Source: Bubalus kerabau (Eukaryota; Chordata; Mammalia; Artiodactyla; Bovidae). Taken from it: a stretch of DNA of 64,000 bases. The notes beneath the pieces were generated by a model that saw only the letters and a list, made by a program, of their open reading frames with translations, was not told the origin of the DNA and did not search any database. The stretch covers positions 42,061,001 through 42,125,000 of the forward strand of contig NC_073630.1 in assembly GCF_029407905.1 (NCBI RefSeq), read 5' to 3'. The stretch's first letter is position 1; each line of letters opens with the position of its first letter. A program made the translations under genes and the position numbers. This document shows, one piece after another, positions 11,132 through 21,100 of this stretch.

Positions 11132-11345
11132 CCCAGCATCAGAGTCTTTTCCAACGAGTCAACTCTTCTCATGAGCTGGCCAAAGTTCTGGAGTTTCAGC
11201 TTTAGCATCATTCCTTCCAAAGAAATCCCAGGGCTGATCTCCTTCAGAATGGACTGGTTGGATCTCCTTGCAGTCCAAGGGACTCTCAAGAGACTTCTCC
11301 AACACCACAGTTCAAAAGCATCAATTCTTCGGCACTCAGCTTTCT

Positions 11346-12008
11346 TCACAGTCCAACTCTCACATCCATATACATGACCACTGGAAAAACCATAGCCTTG
11401 ACTAGACAGACCTTTGTTGGCAAAGTAATGTCTCTGCTTTTGAATATGCTATCTAGGTTGGACATAACTTTCCTTCCAAGGAGTAAGCGTCTTTTAATTT
11501 CATGGCTGCAGTCACCATTTGCAGTGATTTTGGAGCCCAAAAAAATAAAGTCTGATGCTGTTTCCACTGTTTCCCCATCTATTTCCCATGAAGCGATGGG
11601 ACCGGATGCCATGATCTTCATTTTCTGAATGTTGAGTTTTAAGCCAACTCTTTCACTCTCCACTTTCACTTTCATCAAGAGGCTTTTTAGTTCCTCTTCA
11701 CTTTCTGCCATAAGGGTGGTGTCCTCTGCATATCTGAGGTTATTGATATTTCTCCCGGCAATCTTGATTATAGCTTGTGTTTCTTCCAGTCCAGCGTTTC
11801 TCATGATGTACTCTGCATATACGTTAAATAAGCAGGGTGACAATATACAGCCTTGACGTACTCCTTTTCCTATTTGGAACCAGTCTGTTGTTCCATGTCC
11901 AGTTCTAACTGTTGCTTCCTGACCTGCATACAGGATTCTCAAGAGGCAGGTCAGGTGGTCTGGTATTCCCATCTCTTTCATAATTTTCCACAGTTTCTTG
12001 TGATCCAC
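11346..12008 (-). pseudogene. BovB reverse-transcriptase fragment, YAED active site
   Basis: A 220-codon open stretch covers the RT region after motif A, the GVRQGCILSPCLFN motif B, the active-site box, and part of the C-terminal region. The box at 11721-11732 (minus strand) reads Y-A-E-D where other copies read Y-A-D-D, which should abolish polymerisation. The first methionine is internal. The frame closes in the LPTKVCLVKAMVF area through a small change near the tandem SHPY coding. It overlaps long antisense frames, which are a by-product of BovB composition. Confidence 0.8.
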
Positions 12009-12660
12009 ATAGTCAAAGGCTTTGGCATAGTCAAGAAAGCAGAAATAGATGTTTTTCTGGAACTCTCTTGCTTTTTCGACAATCCAGCGGATGTTGGCAA
12101 TTTGATCTCTGGTTCCTCTGCCTTTTCTAAAACCAGCTTGATACCCAGTAATTCTACTACTGATAATATAGCTGGAAAAAAAAAACTCATTTGAAAAGTG
12201 ACATGCACCCCAACATTCATAGCAGCACCATTTACCATAGCCAATTTACGTGTCCATGAACAGATGTATGGATAAAGAAGATGTAGTATATATACACAAT
12301 GGGATATTAGATATTACTCAGTCATAATAAAATTAAATTCTGCCATTTGAAATATCATATATGGACCTAGAGAATATTATGCTTACTGAAATAAGTAAGA
12401 GAAAGACAAATACTATATGATATCACTTATTTGTGGAATTTGAAAAATAAATGAAACTGTATAGCAAAACAAAGGAGATTTATGGTTATAGGAAACAAAA
12501 TTGTGGTTACAAATTGGAAGAGGGAAATGGGGAGGAGCAAGTTAGGAGTATGGAATTAAGAGATACAAACTATTATGTATCAAGTAGATAAGCAAAAAGG
12601 ATAGAGCATGGGGAATTATAAGCATTATTTTGTAATAACTTTTAATGTTGTATAATCTAG

Positions 12661-14592
12661 ACCATCCCCATGGAAAAGAAATTCAAAAAAGCAAAATGGC
12701 TGTCTGGGGAGGCCTTACTAATAGCTGTGAAAAGAAGAGAAGTGAAAAGCAAAGGAGCAAAGGAAAGATATAAGCATCTGAATGCAGAATTCCAAAGAAT
12801 AACAGGAAGAGATAAGAAAGCCTTCCTCAGCGATCAATGCAAAGAAATAGAGGAAAACAGAATGGGAAAGACTAGAGATCTCTTCAACAAAATTAGAGAT
12901 ACCAAGGGGACATTTCATGCAAAGATGGGCTTGATAAAGAACAGACATGGTATGGACCTAACAGAAGCAGAAGATATTAAGAAGAGATGGCAAGAATACA
13001 CAGAAGAACTGTACAAAAAAGATCTTCATGACCCAGATAATCATGATGATGTGATCACTCACCTAGAGCCAGACATCCTGGAATGTGAAGTCAAGTGGGC
13101 CTTAGAAAGCATCACTATGAACAAAGCTAGTGGAGGTTATGGAATTCCAGTTGAGCTATTCCAAATCCTGAAAGATGATGCTGTGAAAGTGCTATACTCA
13201 ATGTGCCAGCAAATTGGAAAACTCAGGAGTGGCCACAGGACTGGAAAAGGTCAGTTTTCATTCCAATACCAAAAAAGGCAATGCCAAAGAATGCTCAAAC
13301 TACTGCACAATTGCAGTCATCTCACACACTAGTAAAGTAACGCTCAAAATTCTCCAAACCAGGCTTCAGCAATATGTGAACTGTAAACTTCCTGATGTTC
13401 AAGCTGGTTTTAGAAAAGGCAGAGGAACCAGGGATCAAATTTCAACATCCTCTGCATCATGGAAAAAGCAAGAGAGTTCCAGAAAAATATCTGTTTCTGC
13501 TTTATTGACTATGCCAAAGCCTTTGACTATGTGGATCACAATAAACTGTGGAAAATTCTGAAAGACATGGGCATCCCAGATCACCTGATCTGCCTCTTGA
13601 GAAACCTGTATGCAGATCAGGAAGTAACAGTTAGAACTGGACATGGAACAACAGACTGGTTCCAAATAGGAAGAGGAGTACGTCAAGGCTGTATATTGTC
13701 ACCCTGCTTATTTAACTCATATGCAGAGTACATGATGAGAAACGCTGGGCTGGGAGAAGCACAAGCTAGAATCAAGATTGTTGTAAGAAATATCAAGAAC
13801 CTCAGATATGCAGATGACACCACCCATATGGCAGAAAGTAAAGAGGAACTAAAAAGCCTCTTGATGAAAGTGAAAGTGGAGAGTGAAAGAGTTGGCTTAA
13901 AGCTCAACATTCAGAAAATGAAGATCATGGCATCTGGTCCCATCGCTTCATGGGAAATAGATGGGGAAACAGTGGAAACAGTGTCAGACTTTATTTTTCT
14001 GGGCTCCAAAATCACTGAAGATGGTGATTGCAGCCATGAAATTAAAAGATGCTTACTCCTTGGAAGGAAAGTTATGATCAACATAGAGAGCATATTCAAA
14101 AGCAGAGACATTACTTTGCCAACAAAGGTCCGTCTAGTCAAGGCTATGGTTTTTCCAGTGGTCGTGTATGGATGTGAGAGTTGGACTGTGAAGAAATCTG
14201 AGTGCCGAAGAATTGATGCTTTTGAACTGTGGTGTTGGAGAAGATTCTTGAGAGTCCCTTAGACTGCAAGGAGATCCAACCAGTCCATTCTAAAGGAGAT
14301 CAGTCCTGGGTGTTCTTTGGAAGGAATGATGCTGGGGCTGAAACTCCAGTACTTTGGCCAGCTCATGAGAAGAGTTGACTCGTTGGAAAAGACTCTGATG
14401 CTGGGAGGGATTGGGGGCAGGAGGAGAAGGGGATGACAGAGGATGAGATGGCTGGATGACATCACTGACTCAATGGACATGAGTTTGAGTGAACTCCGGG
14501 AGTTGGTGATGGACAGGGAGGCCTGGCGTGCCGCAATTCATGGGGTCGCAAAGAGTCAGACACGACTGAGTGACTGAACTGAACCGAGCTGA
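12661..14592 (+). mobile_element. BovB LINE, 5'-truncated (about 1.9 kb), inserted in L1 3' UTR
   Basis: Sense-strand BovB runs from ACCATCCCCATGG (the inter-domain region between endonuclease and RT) to the tail GACTGAACTGAACCGAGC. The L1 3' UTR stops at about 12660 and resumes at 14593 (GTGTAAAAATCC), so the insertion postdates the L1. Among the truncated copies here it reaches furthest 5'. Confidence 0.94.
12670..14575 (+). pseudogene. BovB ORF, C-terminal two thirds, two frameshifts and one stop
   Basis: The reading frame runs through three segments: 12670-13211, about 13214-13450, and 13459-14262. The first shift follows loss of a T in the CQQIWK-coding codons, and the second a deletion where IANIRW is normally encoded. 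A TGG-to-TAG change gives a stop at 14260-14262. Motif A (FCFIDYAKAFD) and the active-site box Y-A-D-D (13807-13818) are intact, as is GVRQGCILSP. The protein would be a non-LTR (RTE clade) reverse transcriptase without its endonuclease. It cannot be made as one chain from this locus. Confidence 0.85.
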
Positions 14593-14634
14593 ATGTGTAA
14601 AAATCCTGAAGTACTCTGCTGTACACCTGCAACT

Positions 14635-15431
14635 TTCACTCTTATGGCAGAAAGTGAAGAAGAACTAAAGAGCCTCTTGATGAAATTGAAAGAGGAGAGT
14701 GAAAAAGTTGGCTTAAAGCTTAACATTCAGAAAACTAAATCATGGCATCTGGTCTCATCACTTCATGGCAAATAGATGGGGAAACAGTGGAAACAGTAGC
14801 TGACTTTATTTTTCTGTGGCTGACTTTATTTTGACTTTATTTTCAAAATCACTGCAGATGGTGATTGCAGCCATGAAATTTAAAGATACTTACTCCTTGG
14901 AAGTAAAGTTATGACCAACCTAGACAGCATATTAAAAAAGCAGAAACATTACACTGCCAACAAAGGTCCATCTAGTCAAGGCTATGGTTTTTCCGGTGGT
15001 CATGTATGGATGTGAGAGTTGGACTATAAAGAAAGCTGAGCACTGAAGAATTGATGCTTTTGAACTGTGGTGTTGGAGAAGACTCTTGAGAGTCCCTTGG
15101 ACTGCAAGGAAGTCCAACCAGTTCATTCTAAAGGAGATCAGTCCTGGGTGTTCATTCGAAGGACTAATGTTGAAGCTGAAACTCCAATGCTTTGGCCACC
15201 TGATGCGAAGAGTTGACTCATTTGAAAAGACCCTGATACTTGGAGGGATTGGGGGCAGGAGGAGAAGGGGATGACAGAGGATAAGATGGTTGGATGGCAT
15301 CATTGACTCAATGGATATGGGTTTGGGTGGACTCCGGGAGTTGGTGATAGACAGGGAGGCCTGGCATGCTGTGGTTCATGGGGTTGCAGAGAGACATGAC
15401 TGAGAGACTGAACTGAACTGAACTGAACTGA
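14635..15431 (+). mobile_element. BovB LINE, 5'-truncated, with target-site duplication
   Basis: It begins just after the RT active site (CTTATGGCAGAAAGTG) and ends in a GAACTGAACTGAACTGA tail. The duplication ACACCTGCAACT (14623-14634) / ACACCTGCTACT (15432-15443) lies in the L1 3' UTR. Inside, a short unit GACTTTATTTT is present three times near 14802-14843, which breaks the frame. This is the second BovB insertion into the last 100 bases of the same L1. Confidence 0.92.
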
Positions 15432-15480
15432 ACACCTGCTACTAATATACTATTATAAATCAACTAATTTTTCTATTAAA

Positions 15481-15814
15481 AAGGAGAAAATTCGAAAGGT
15501 TAACCTGGGAAGCAATGAAGTTTATATCTTCTTCTGAGGCAAGATAGGAGGAGGTAAGTATGAATAAACACAAAACCACCTTAAAGTCATGAGGATTGTG
15601 TAATTGATAAGGGCAAAGGGATGAAAATGTATTGAAACAGGGAAGCTTCAGCTTTCCTAGAAATAGTAGATGAATTCATCTGCTAAGTTTAAAAAGGTGC
15701 CATTTGGAGCTCGAGAATTGTGAAAAAAGAAACTGCAAATCTGGTAAATGTTAATGCACGATGAGGAGTAACTTGAAGTGTCAAGATGTGAGGGCTCAGT
15801 GTGACCTTGTTATA
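15481..15814. other. unassigned sequence
   Basis: No gene or named repeat is seen. Confidence 0.45.
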
Positions 15815-16175
15815 TAAAAGCAGATCCTGTCAGTCTCTTGATTTAAATGCTACAATGAGCTCCCATTGGTCTTTGGAATGAAGATCAAAATTCTTGACAT
15901 GATGCACAGTCCCTCCATGATCTTGCCTGCGCTCCCTTGTTCCTGACTCCACTGTGTTAAATGCCATATGTTTAGTCCCACTGACTGACCGTGTGCTTCA
16001 TGCTTCAGGGCTCTGACTGAGAGGTACTTCTCCCAGCTCTTGGCTTTGTTAATATCCACTCATCTTTTAGAACCCAGAATAAATCTGAATCTCTTAAGAA
16101 GGCTTCTTTAATTCCTCAGACTACACATTCCAATAGTACTCTTCCTTTATAATATTTCCCCCTGAATATGATTAA
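15815..16175 (+). mobile_element. L2 LINE, 3' end of ORF2
   Basis: Sense-strand L2: AGCTCCCATTGGTCTTTGG, AAGATCAAAATTCTTGACATG, TCCATGATCTTGCCTGC, then AGGCTTCTTTAATTCCTC. These match in order the L2 segment encoding the end of its reverse transcriptase. No frame is open. Confidence 0.65.
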
Positions 16176-16670
16176 ATAAATTACTGTACAAATCAAGAGA
16201 AGGCTGGTTTGAAATTAGAATGAATTTATGTGAGCTCAGCACTGTCAGTATAATTTGTGGTGCTCAGTGCAAAATATAAGCACCTTGTTCAAAAATTATT
16301 AAGAATTTCAAGATAGTGACAGGAGAGCATTAAACCAAGCAGGAGGTCCTTCTGAGCACAGTGCCTGGTGCAACTGTATAAGTCATCCACTCATGAAGTT
16401 GCCTTGTGAGAGAGTCTCTCGCAGGTAACAGGGCCTGTGAACTCTGGATTTATTATTCCAGTGGAAGTTTGAGGGGTGCCACTCTATAATGCCAGTGTTG
16501 AAATGATGAACCCCTGTATTTAGAACCAAATGGGCTGTAAAAAGAAGTCAGAATGAAGCTGATGGACTGGCTGAGTAGGAAGCAGCAAAATGTCACTGCA
16601 ATGAAGTTTTGGGGTGATGGATGATGTAATTGAATGTTGTGCATTACTTAGTAACGCATCAAGTCAGCGT
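16176..16670. other. unassigned sequence
   Basis: No gene or named repeat is seen. Confidence 0.45.
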
Positions 16671-16680
16671 TTAATAATTT

Positions 16681-16884
16681 GTTGTTGTTTAGCTGCTAAG
16701 TCAAGCCAGAGACTTTTGCGCTCCCATGGCCCACCAGGCTCCTCTGTCCATGGGATTTCCCAGGCAAAAATACTGGATTGGGTTGCCATTTCCTTTTCCA
16801 GGGGATCTTCCTGATGCAGGGACTGAACCCACGTCTTCTGCAATGGTAGGCAGATTCTTTACCACTGAGCCACCAGGGAGGCCC
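16681..16884 (-). mobile_element. Bov-tA SINE
   Basis: The antisense copy runs from GTTGTTGTTTAGCTGCTAAG to the tRNA-like head complement TGAGCCACCAGGGAGGCCC. An imperfect duplication TTTAATAATTT (ends 16680) / TTTAATATTTT (16885-16895) flanks it. The GTTGTTGTT end is typical of older members. Confidence 0.9.
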
Positions 16885-16984
16885 ATTTAATATTTTAGCC
16901 CTTATTTTATGTTTATGGGAGGAGGAATTGAATTTTTCATTCTCTCCAAAAAGAAGACATTGAGAAATGTTAGAGAGAGGAAGA

Positions 16985-17430
16985 TTTGGAGTCTGAGTGA
17001 TTTAAAGAGCAGGTTTTAGAGCCCGTCTAATGCTCAAGTTACCAGTTATAAGCTCTGTGACCTTGAGGGTTACAAGCTTCTCTGTGCTTTAATTTGGGGA
17101 AGAGGGATATAAATTGGAATAATGTTAATGTATTCTGTGATTGTTTAAGGAACTAATGAGTGAATTAAAATACCTGGTTCATAGTGCGTACTATGTTGCT
17201 TCAGTCGTGTCTGACTCTTTACGACGCTAGGGACCATAGCCCACCAGGATCCTCTGTCCTTGGGATGCTCTGGGCAAGAATACTGGAATAGCTTCCCATG
17301 CCCTCCTCCTGAGGATCTTCCCGATCCAGGGATTGAACCCGTGTCTCTTGCATTTCCTGCATTGGCAGGTGGGTTCTTTGTCCACTGACCAACTGGGGAA
17401 GCCCCTGGTTTGTAGTAAGTCCTTATTTTA
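16985..17430 (+). mobile_element. MIR SINE interrupted by Bov-tA
   Basis: The MIR reads GAGCAGGTTTTAGAGCCC, AAGCTCTGTGACCTTGAGG and then its 3' end TACCTGGTTCATAG, where the Bov-tA enters. The rest of the MIR end (GTAGTAAGTCCTTATT) follows the SINE. Confidence 0.58.
17185..17403 (-). mobile_element. Bov-tA SINE inserted in MIR
   Basis: Antisense Bov-tA from CTTCAGTCGTGTCTGACTC to CCAACTGGGGAAGCC. The duplication CCTGGTTCATAG (17173-17184) / CCTGGTTTGTAG (17404-17415) is part of the MIR target, so the order of insertion is certain. Confidence 0.93.
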
Positions 17431-18055
17431 CTTTCACACTAGTGAACTCTTAGTTTCCTCTTCAGTGCTGTTTTCTTTTGGTGAGGTAGTTGAATTCAGT
17501 CACAGTACTGCCATATAATATAAACAGCTCAACTTCATTATTGGTCTTAGAAGAGGCCAATAATGAAGAATTCTTTGCAATTAAAGCAAAGAATTTACTA
17601 GGATGCTTTGTGAAATTTGTAATGGGATTCATTTAAGCAAAAGGAACATACTATACAAGATAACTCATTTTCATTATAGTGTATAGGTGTCAAGCACATA
17701 TCTAGAACATATTAGCATATTTATGTATAACATATTTCAGCAAAGTCCAGCATTTTATATTTGTGTCTTTACAGTCAGAGAACCTTCTTTTGGCAACCTT
17801 AAGATGGTGACCAACTGTTAGAAATTGTGGACAATAAGCTGGATTTAATGAACTATGGTTCTGTCTTCTGTTTTGTTAATTCCTTTGAAATGGTCGGTAT
17901 CTATTATTATTGAGAATATGGTATTTTTTAATTGTTAGGATGCCATTTTATTTTAGGTTGATCTGCTCTGGAAAATATTCTGATCAATTCCTGAGTCATT
18001 ATCCTAGGTATTTTCATGGTATGTAGGACCATCAACAAGGTCTTCTGTGGGCAAA
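17426..18055. other. unassigned sequence containing a hairpin pair
   Basis: Unique-looking AT-rich DNA. The only structure seen is the pair of inverted repeats at 17533-17595. No gene is recognised. Confidence 0.45.
17533..17595. repeat. two adjacent perfect inverted repeats
   Basis: First stem: CTTCATTATTGG (17533-17544) pairs perfectly with 17557-17568 across a 12-base loop. Second stem, with no gap: AATTCTTTGC (17569-17578) pairs perfectly with 17586-17595 across a 7-base loop. Function unknown. It could be the remains of a small palindromic element. Confidence 0.75.
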
Positions 18056-18391
18056 CCCTATAACCACCAATTGCTTCTTGATCTGCATCTCTAGCCTACC
18101 ACTCTCTTGTGAGTTCCAAGTATGAATGTAGGTTATCTGCCTAACATTTCACCAGGATATCCCCGAATATCTCAAAGTTTACTCTCATTAAGTCACATTT
18201 ATTATCTTTTCTGAAAACCCAGCTTCTCTTAACTAATTTGTAAACCACTCTGTTTATAATTTCTGAATGCAAACTCATCTTTTTATTCCTTTTGCCATTG
18301 GCCTAGTTCGGATCTTTATCACGTTTGTCTTTGGTCACTGTGATAGGCTGTCAACTACCTCTTGCTCTTCAGTCTTCTTTTTTCTTGAATC

Positions 18392-18394
<3 letters not shown>

Positions 18395-18432
<38 letters not shown>
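18395..18432. repeat. (TG)19 dinucleotide microsatellite
   Basis: An uninterrupted run of 19 TG units directly abuts the BovB-derived end of a Bov-tA SINE. Microsatellites in this position are a known feature of ruminant SINEs, and a pure run of this length is likely to be polymorphic. Confidence 0.97.
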
Positions 18433-18433
<1 letters not shown>

Positions 18434-18633
18434 ACGCCCAGTTGTGTCTTTGTGACCCTATGGACTGTAGTCCACAGGCTCCTCTGTCCATGGGATTTTC
18501 CAGGCAAGAATACTGGAGTAGGTTGGCATTTCCTACTTCAGGGAACCTTCCTGACCCATGGATTGAACCTGTGTCTCTTGCCTCTCCAGCACTGGCAGCA
18601 GTTTCTTTACCACTGCACCACCTGGGAAGCCCT
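18433..18633 (-). mobile_element. Bov-tA SINE
   Basis: Antisense copy from CCCAGTTGTGTCTTTGTGAC to TGCACCACCTGGGAAGCCC. Its 3' end is fused to the TG repeat. Confidence 0.9.
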
Positions 18634-19034
18634 ACTCTGCTCTACTACTGTACTCTACTTACTAATCAGAGCAACTTTTCTAAATGGCATTTTTTTTTTT
18701 TCTGATCATGAATTCAGTTATTTCCTCATTGTTCAATAGGTAAATTCCAAATGTTTTAACTGAAATATGAACACTTGGACAGTCTATACCTAACCCTTCT
18801 CTCTGACCACATCTTCTGCCATTTCACTGAACTTAGATGGTTACAGCAGTTACCATCAGAGCACATCAAAAGGCACCTTACACCGGTAGAGCGCCTCCAT
18901 AGAGGACATGACATCTGTGTTGAGTTAGCCAGGTAAACACCAGAGAATCCCTGTAATGAGATACAGGCTATGAATTATAATTACTTGTTTATATGGGCAA
19001 ATAGCTTCCATACTAAGAAGCCTCAATTACTTTC

Positions 19035-19455
19035 CAGATTTATTGAGGTACAATTGGTACACAAAAATATTGCACATAATTAATGAATACAATTTGGTGA
19101 GTTTGAACATAAGTATACACTTATGTTACCATCACCATAATCGAGATAATAAATATATCCATTACCTTCAGAAGTTTCCTTATGTCTCTTTTTTTGTAGC
19201 AAGACTACTTAACATGAGATCTACCCTCTTAACAGATTTTGAAGTGTGCAATACCTTGTTGTTAACTATATGCACAATATTAAACAGCAGATCTCTGGAA
19301 CTTATATAGCTGTAACTTTATACCCATTGAAAACAGCTCTTCATATCCTATTCTCCCATCCCCTTGTAACTACCTTTCTATTGTCTATTTCTGTGTGTGT
19401 GACTTGTATTTCAGGTAAGAATAATAATCTAGATTTGTCCTTCTATGACTGACTT
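19035..19455 (-). mobile_element. L1 3' UTR, sense part of a 5'-inverted L1
   Basis: The plus strand shows antisense L1 3' UTR: TTTATTGAGGTACAATTGG, ACATGAGATCTACCCTCTTA, CAGCAGATCTCTGGAACTTA and GATTTGTCCTTCTATGACTG. It joins an opposite-orientation piece at about 19455. No poly-T tail survives at the left end. Confidence 0.68.
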
Positions 19456-19790
19456 GTGAAGAAATTGGAACTCTTGTACACTGTTGGTGGGAATGTAAAA
19501 TGGTGCAGCCATTATGGAAAATGTCTGGGGGTGTCCTCAGAAAATTAAAAATTAAACTACCATGTAATCTATCAATCCCATTTCTGAGTATCTATCCAAA
19601 AGAATTGAAATTAAGATCTTGATGAGATACCTTTACTCCCATGTTCATGGCAGCATTATTCACAATAGTTCAATTTATGAAAACAGCCCAAATATTCATT
19701 GACAGATGAATAAATAAAGAAAATATGGCATATACATATAAAAAGAAAGAAATTTTACTATTCTTGATAACATGGATGGACCTGGAAGAA
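19456..19790 (+). mobile_element. L1 ORF2 C-terminal end, inverted part
   Basis: Sense L1: GAAATTGGAACTCTTGTACA, TGGTGGGAATGTAAAATGGT, CAGCATTATTCACAATAG and CATGGATGGACCTGGAAG. In L1 this text lies just 5' of the sequence found, inverted, at 19035-19455. Both pieces therefore come from one element with a 5' inversion. Confidence 0.8.
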
Positions 19791-20079
19791 AACTTTACTT
19801 TTCGATATTTCCCAAGTTTCCTTAAAATTCATTTTAGTTGCATTTTCTCTCTGGCTGTCAGACTATTTCAATTTTATCTACCTTGAAGATTCTCTTTAGT
19901 CTAGTGGGACTCTCTTTGTGGGTACAGGTATTTAGTGTTAGAGCCCAATTTATGTTATCTATTCATTCAACATATAATTTCTGAGTATTAAAACATGGCA
20001 GGTACTGTACGGCTTGCTGAGACTATAATGGAAAATAAAACTGCCATCCTCCCTGCCTTAAGGGAACTTATATTCTTTG

Positions 20080-20131
20080 TGCTGCTAAATTGCTTCAGTC
20101 GTGTCCGACTTTGTGCAACCCCATAGAGGAT
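20080..20131 (-). mobile_element. Bov-tA/Bov-A scrap
   Basis: GCTGCTAAATTGCTTCAGTC, GTGTCCGACTTTGTGCAACC and CCATAG match the antisense end of Bov-A-type SINEs and nothing further. No duplication was found. Confidence 0.65.
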
Positions 20132-20326
20132 ATTAGGAGCCCAGGATAAAGAATGCTAGCGATGATGAGCAAACCTCATGTGGTGGACACAAGAGGCTTC
20201 TCTAAAGAGGTGCCAATAAACCTGAGATCTGAAGAATGAGAATGGCGTGTGAGGAAGAGCATTCCAACTGGAGGGATATATATATTTTAATATAGTTTAG
20301 GTTAGGGAAAGAGTATGGTGTATTTG

Positions 20327-20681
20327 GTGTTGGAGAAGACTCTTGAGAGTCCCTTGGACTGCAAGGAGATCCAACCAGTCCATTCTGAAGGAGATCAGCC
20401 CTGGGATTTCTTTGGAGGGAATGATGCTGAAGCTGAAACTCCACTACTTTGGCTGCCTCATGCGAAGAGTTGACTCATTGGAAAAGGCTCTGATGCTGGG
20501 AGGGATTGGGGGCAGGAGGAGAAGAGGACGACAGAGGATGAGATGGCTGGATGGCATCAGTGACTCGATGGACATGAGTCTGAGTGAACTCCGGGAGTTG
20601 GTGATGGACAGGGAGGCCTGGCGTGCTGCGATTCATGGGGTCGAGAAGAGTCAGACATGACTGAGTGACTGAACTGAACTG
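20327..20681 (+). mobile_element. BovB LINE, short 3' end with 12-bp duplication
   Basis: The insert starts at the WCWRR-coding region (GTGTTGGAGAAGACTC) and ends with TGAACTGAACTG. The perfect duplication ATGGTGTATTTG lies at 20315-20326 and 20682-20693. The remaining ORF end is open for about 105 codons (20343-20660). It interrupts an antisense L2. Confidence 0.95.
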
Positions 20682-21100
20682 ATGGTGTATTTGATGCAGC
20701 ACTGAAGAAACCAGTATGACTGGAGTATAGTGCAAAATAGAGGTTTTGGGAAAAAATCCAAATCTGTAGGCTAAGGAATTTCATCTTTGTTCTCAGAGAA
20801 ATTGAAACCAGCAAGGATTTTTAAGTAAGCCTGATGGGGAGAGGGCCATTAAATGGGGAAATGTTGGTAGAATGATCATCACTTTTAGAAGCTCTTTCTG
20901 GCTACTGCATTCAAAATCAATGAATGGAAGACAAGGATGGTAACAAGAAGCTTGTTGTCATTGTCTAGCTAGAGTTGATAGTGGACTGGCTGTTTCAGTA
21001 ATTAATGAAACACTGAGCATCTACTTTGTCCCAGCCCTTTGCTAGGGATTGACATATGATAGGATACCATCACTACATATAAGCAGCAAATCCTTTGGTA

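Larger units (their letters stand above)
10877..12142 (-). mobile_element. BovB LINE, 5'-truncated, inserted in L1
   Basis: The antisense BovB runs from its tail (CAGTTCAGTTCAG at the left) through the C-terminal half of the ORF to a truncation point near 12141 in the GFRKGRG-coding region. L1 resumes at about 12143 (CCCAGTAATTCTAC). A 75-bp internal tandem duplication lies at 10982-11131. About 25 bp of L1 appear to be missing at the junction and no target-site duplication is clear. Confidence 0.94.
7745..15480 (+). mobile_element. L1 LINE, internally deleted and split by five later insertions
   Basis: The pieces read in order as one L1: ORF1 region 7745-8620 (GGCATCCGAGAAGGAGGAGA and GACTCTACCCAGCAAG-like text), inter-ORF sequence to about 8997, then a jump into the ORF2 reverse-transcriptase domain. 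This implies a deletion of the endonuclease and the N-terminal RT. ORF2 continues to 10096, 10197-10413 and 10691-10876. The 3' end follows at 12143-12660, 14593-14634 and 15432-15480. The gaps are filled by a short BovB, a Bov-A2 and three longer BovB copies. Every ORF is broken by stops and frameshifts, so the copy is dead. Confidence 0.85.
18056..18850 (+). mobile_element. L2 LINE fragments split by a SINE
   Basis: About 18056-18390 and 18640-18850 read as decayed sense L2 ORF2 (AGTTTACTCTCATTAAGTC-type text, then CAACTTTTCTAAATGG and CTGATCATGAATTCAG, TTATTTCCTCATTG). The microsatellite and Bov-tA lie between them. Support is by weak similarity over several blocks. Confidence 0.42.
19960..21100 (-). 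mobile_element. L2 LINE, antisense, interrupted by BovB
   Basis: Antisense L2 3' end (TTCATTCAACATATAATTTC, TTAAGGGAACTTATATTC, AGAGCATTCCAACTGGAGGG), then after the BovB, AATTTCATCTTTGTTCTCAG, AAGCTCTTTCTGGCTACTGC. A second short L2 3'-end block (CTGAGCATCTACTTTGTCCC, CTTTGCTAGGGATTG) follows at about 21010-21060. A 50-bp Bov-tA scrap sits at 20080-20131. Confidence 0.55.

Noticed and set aside
10829..11377. 182-codon plus-strand frame
   Set aside because: Antisense of BovB; it exists because of the 75-bp in-frame duplication and BovB composition.
12718..12948. 76-codon minus-strand frame
   Set aside because: Shadow of the BovB sense ORF on the plus strand.
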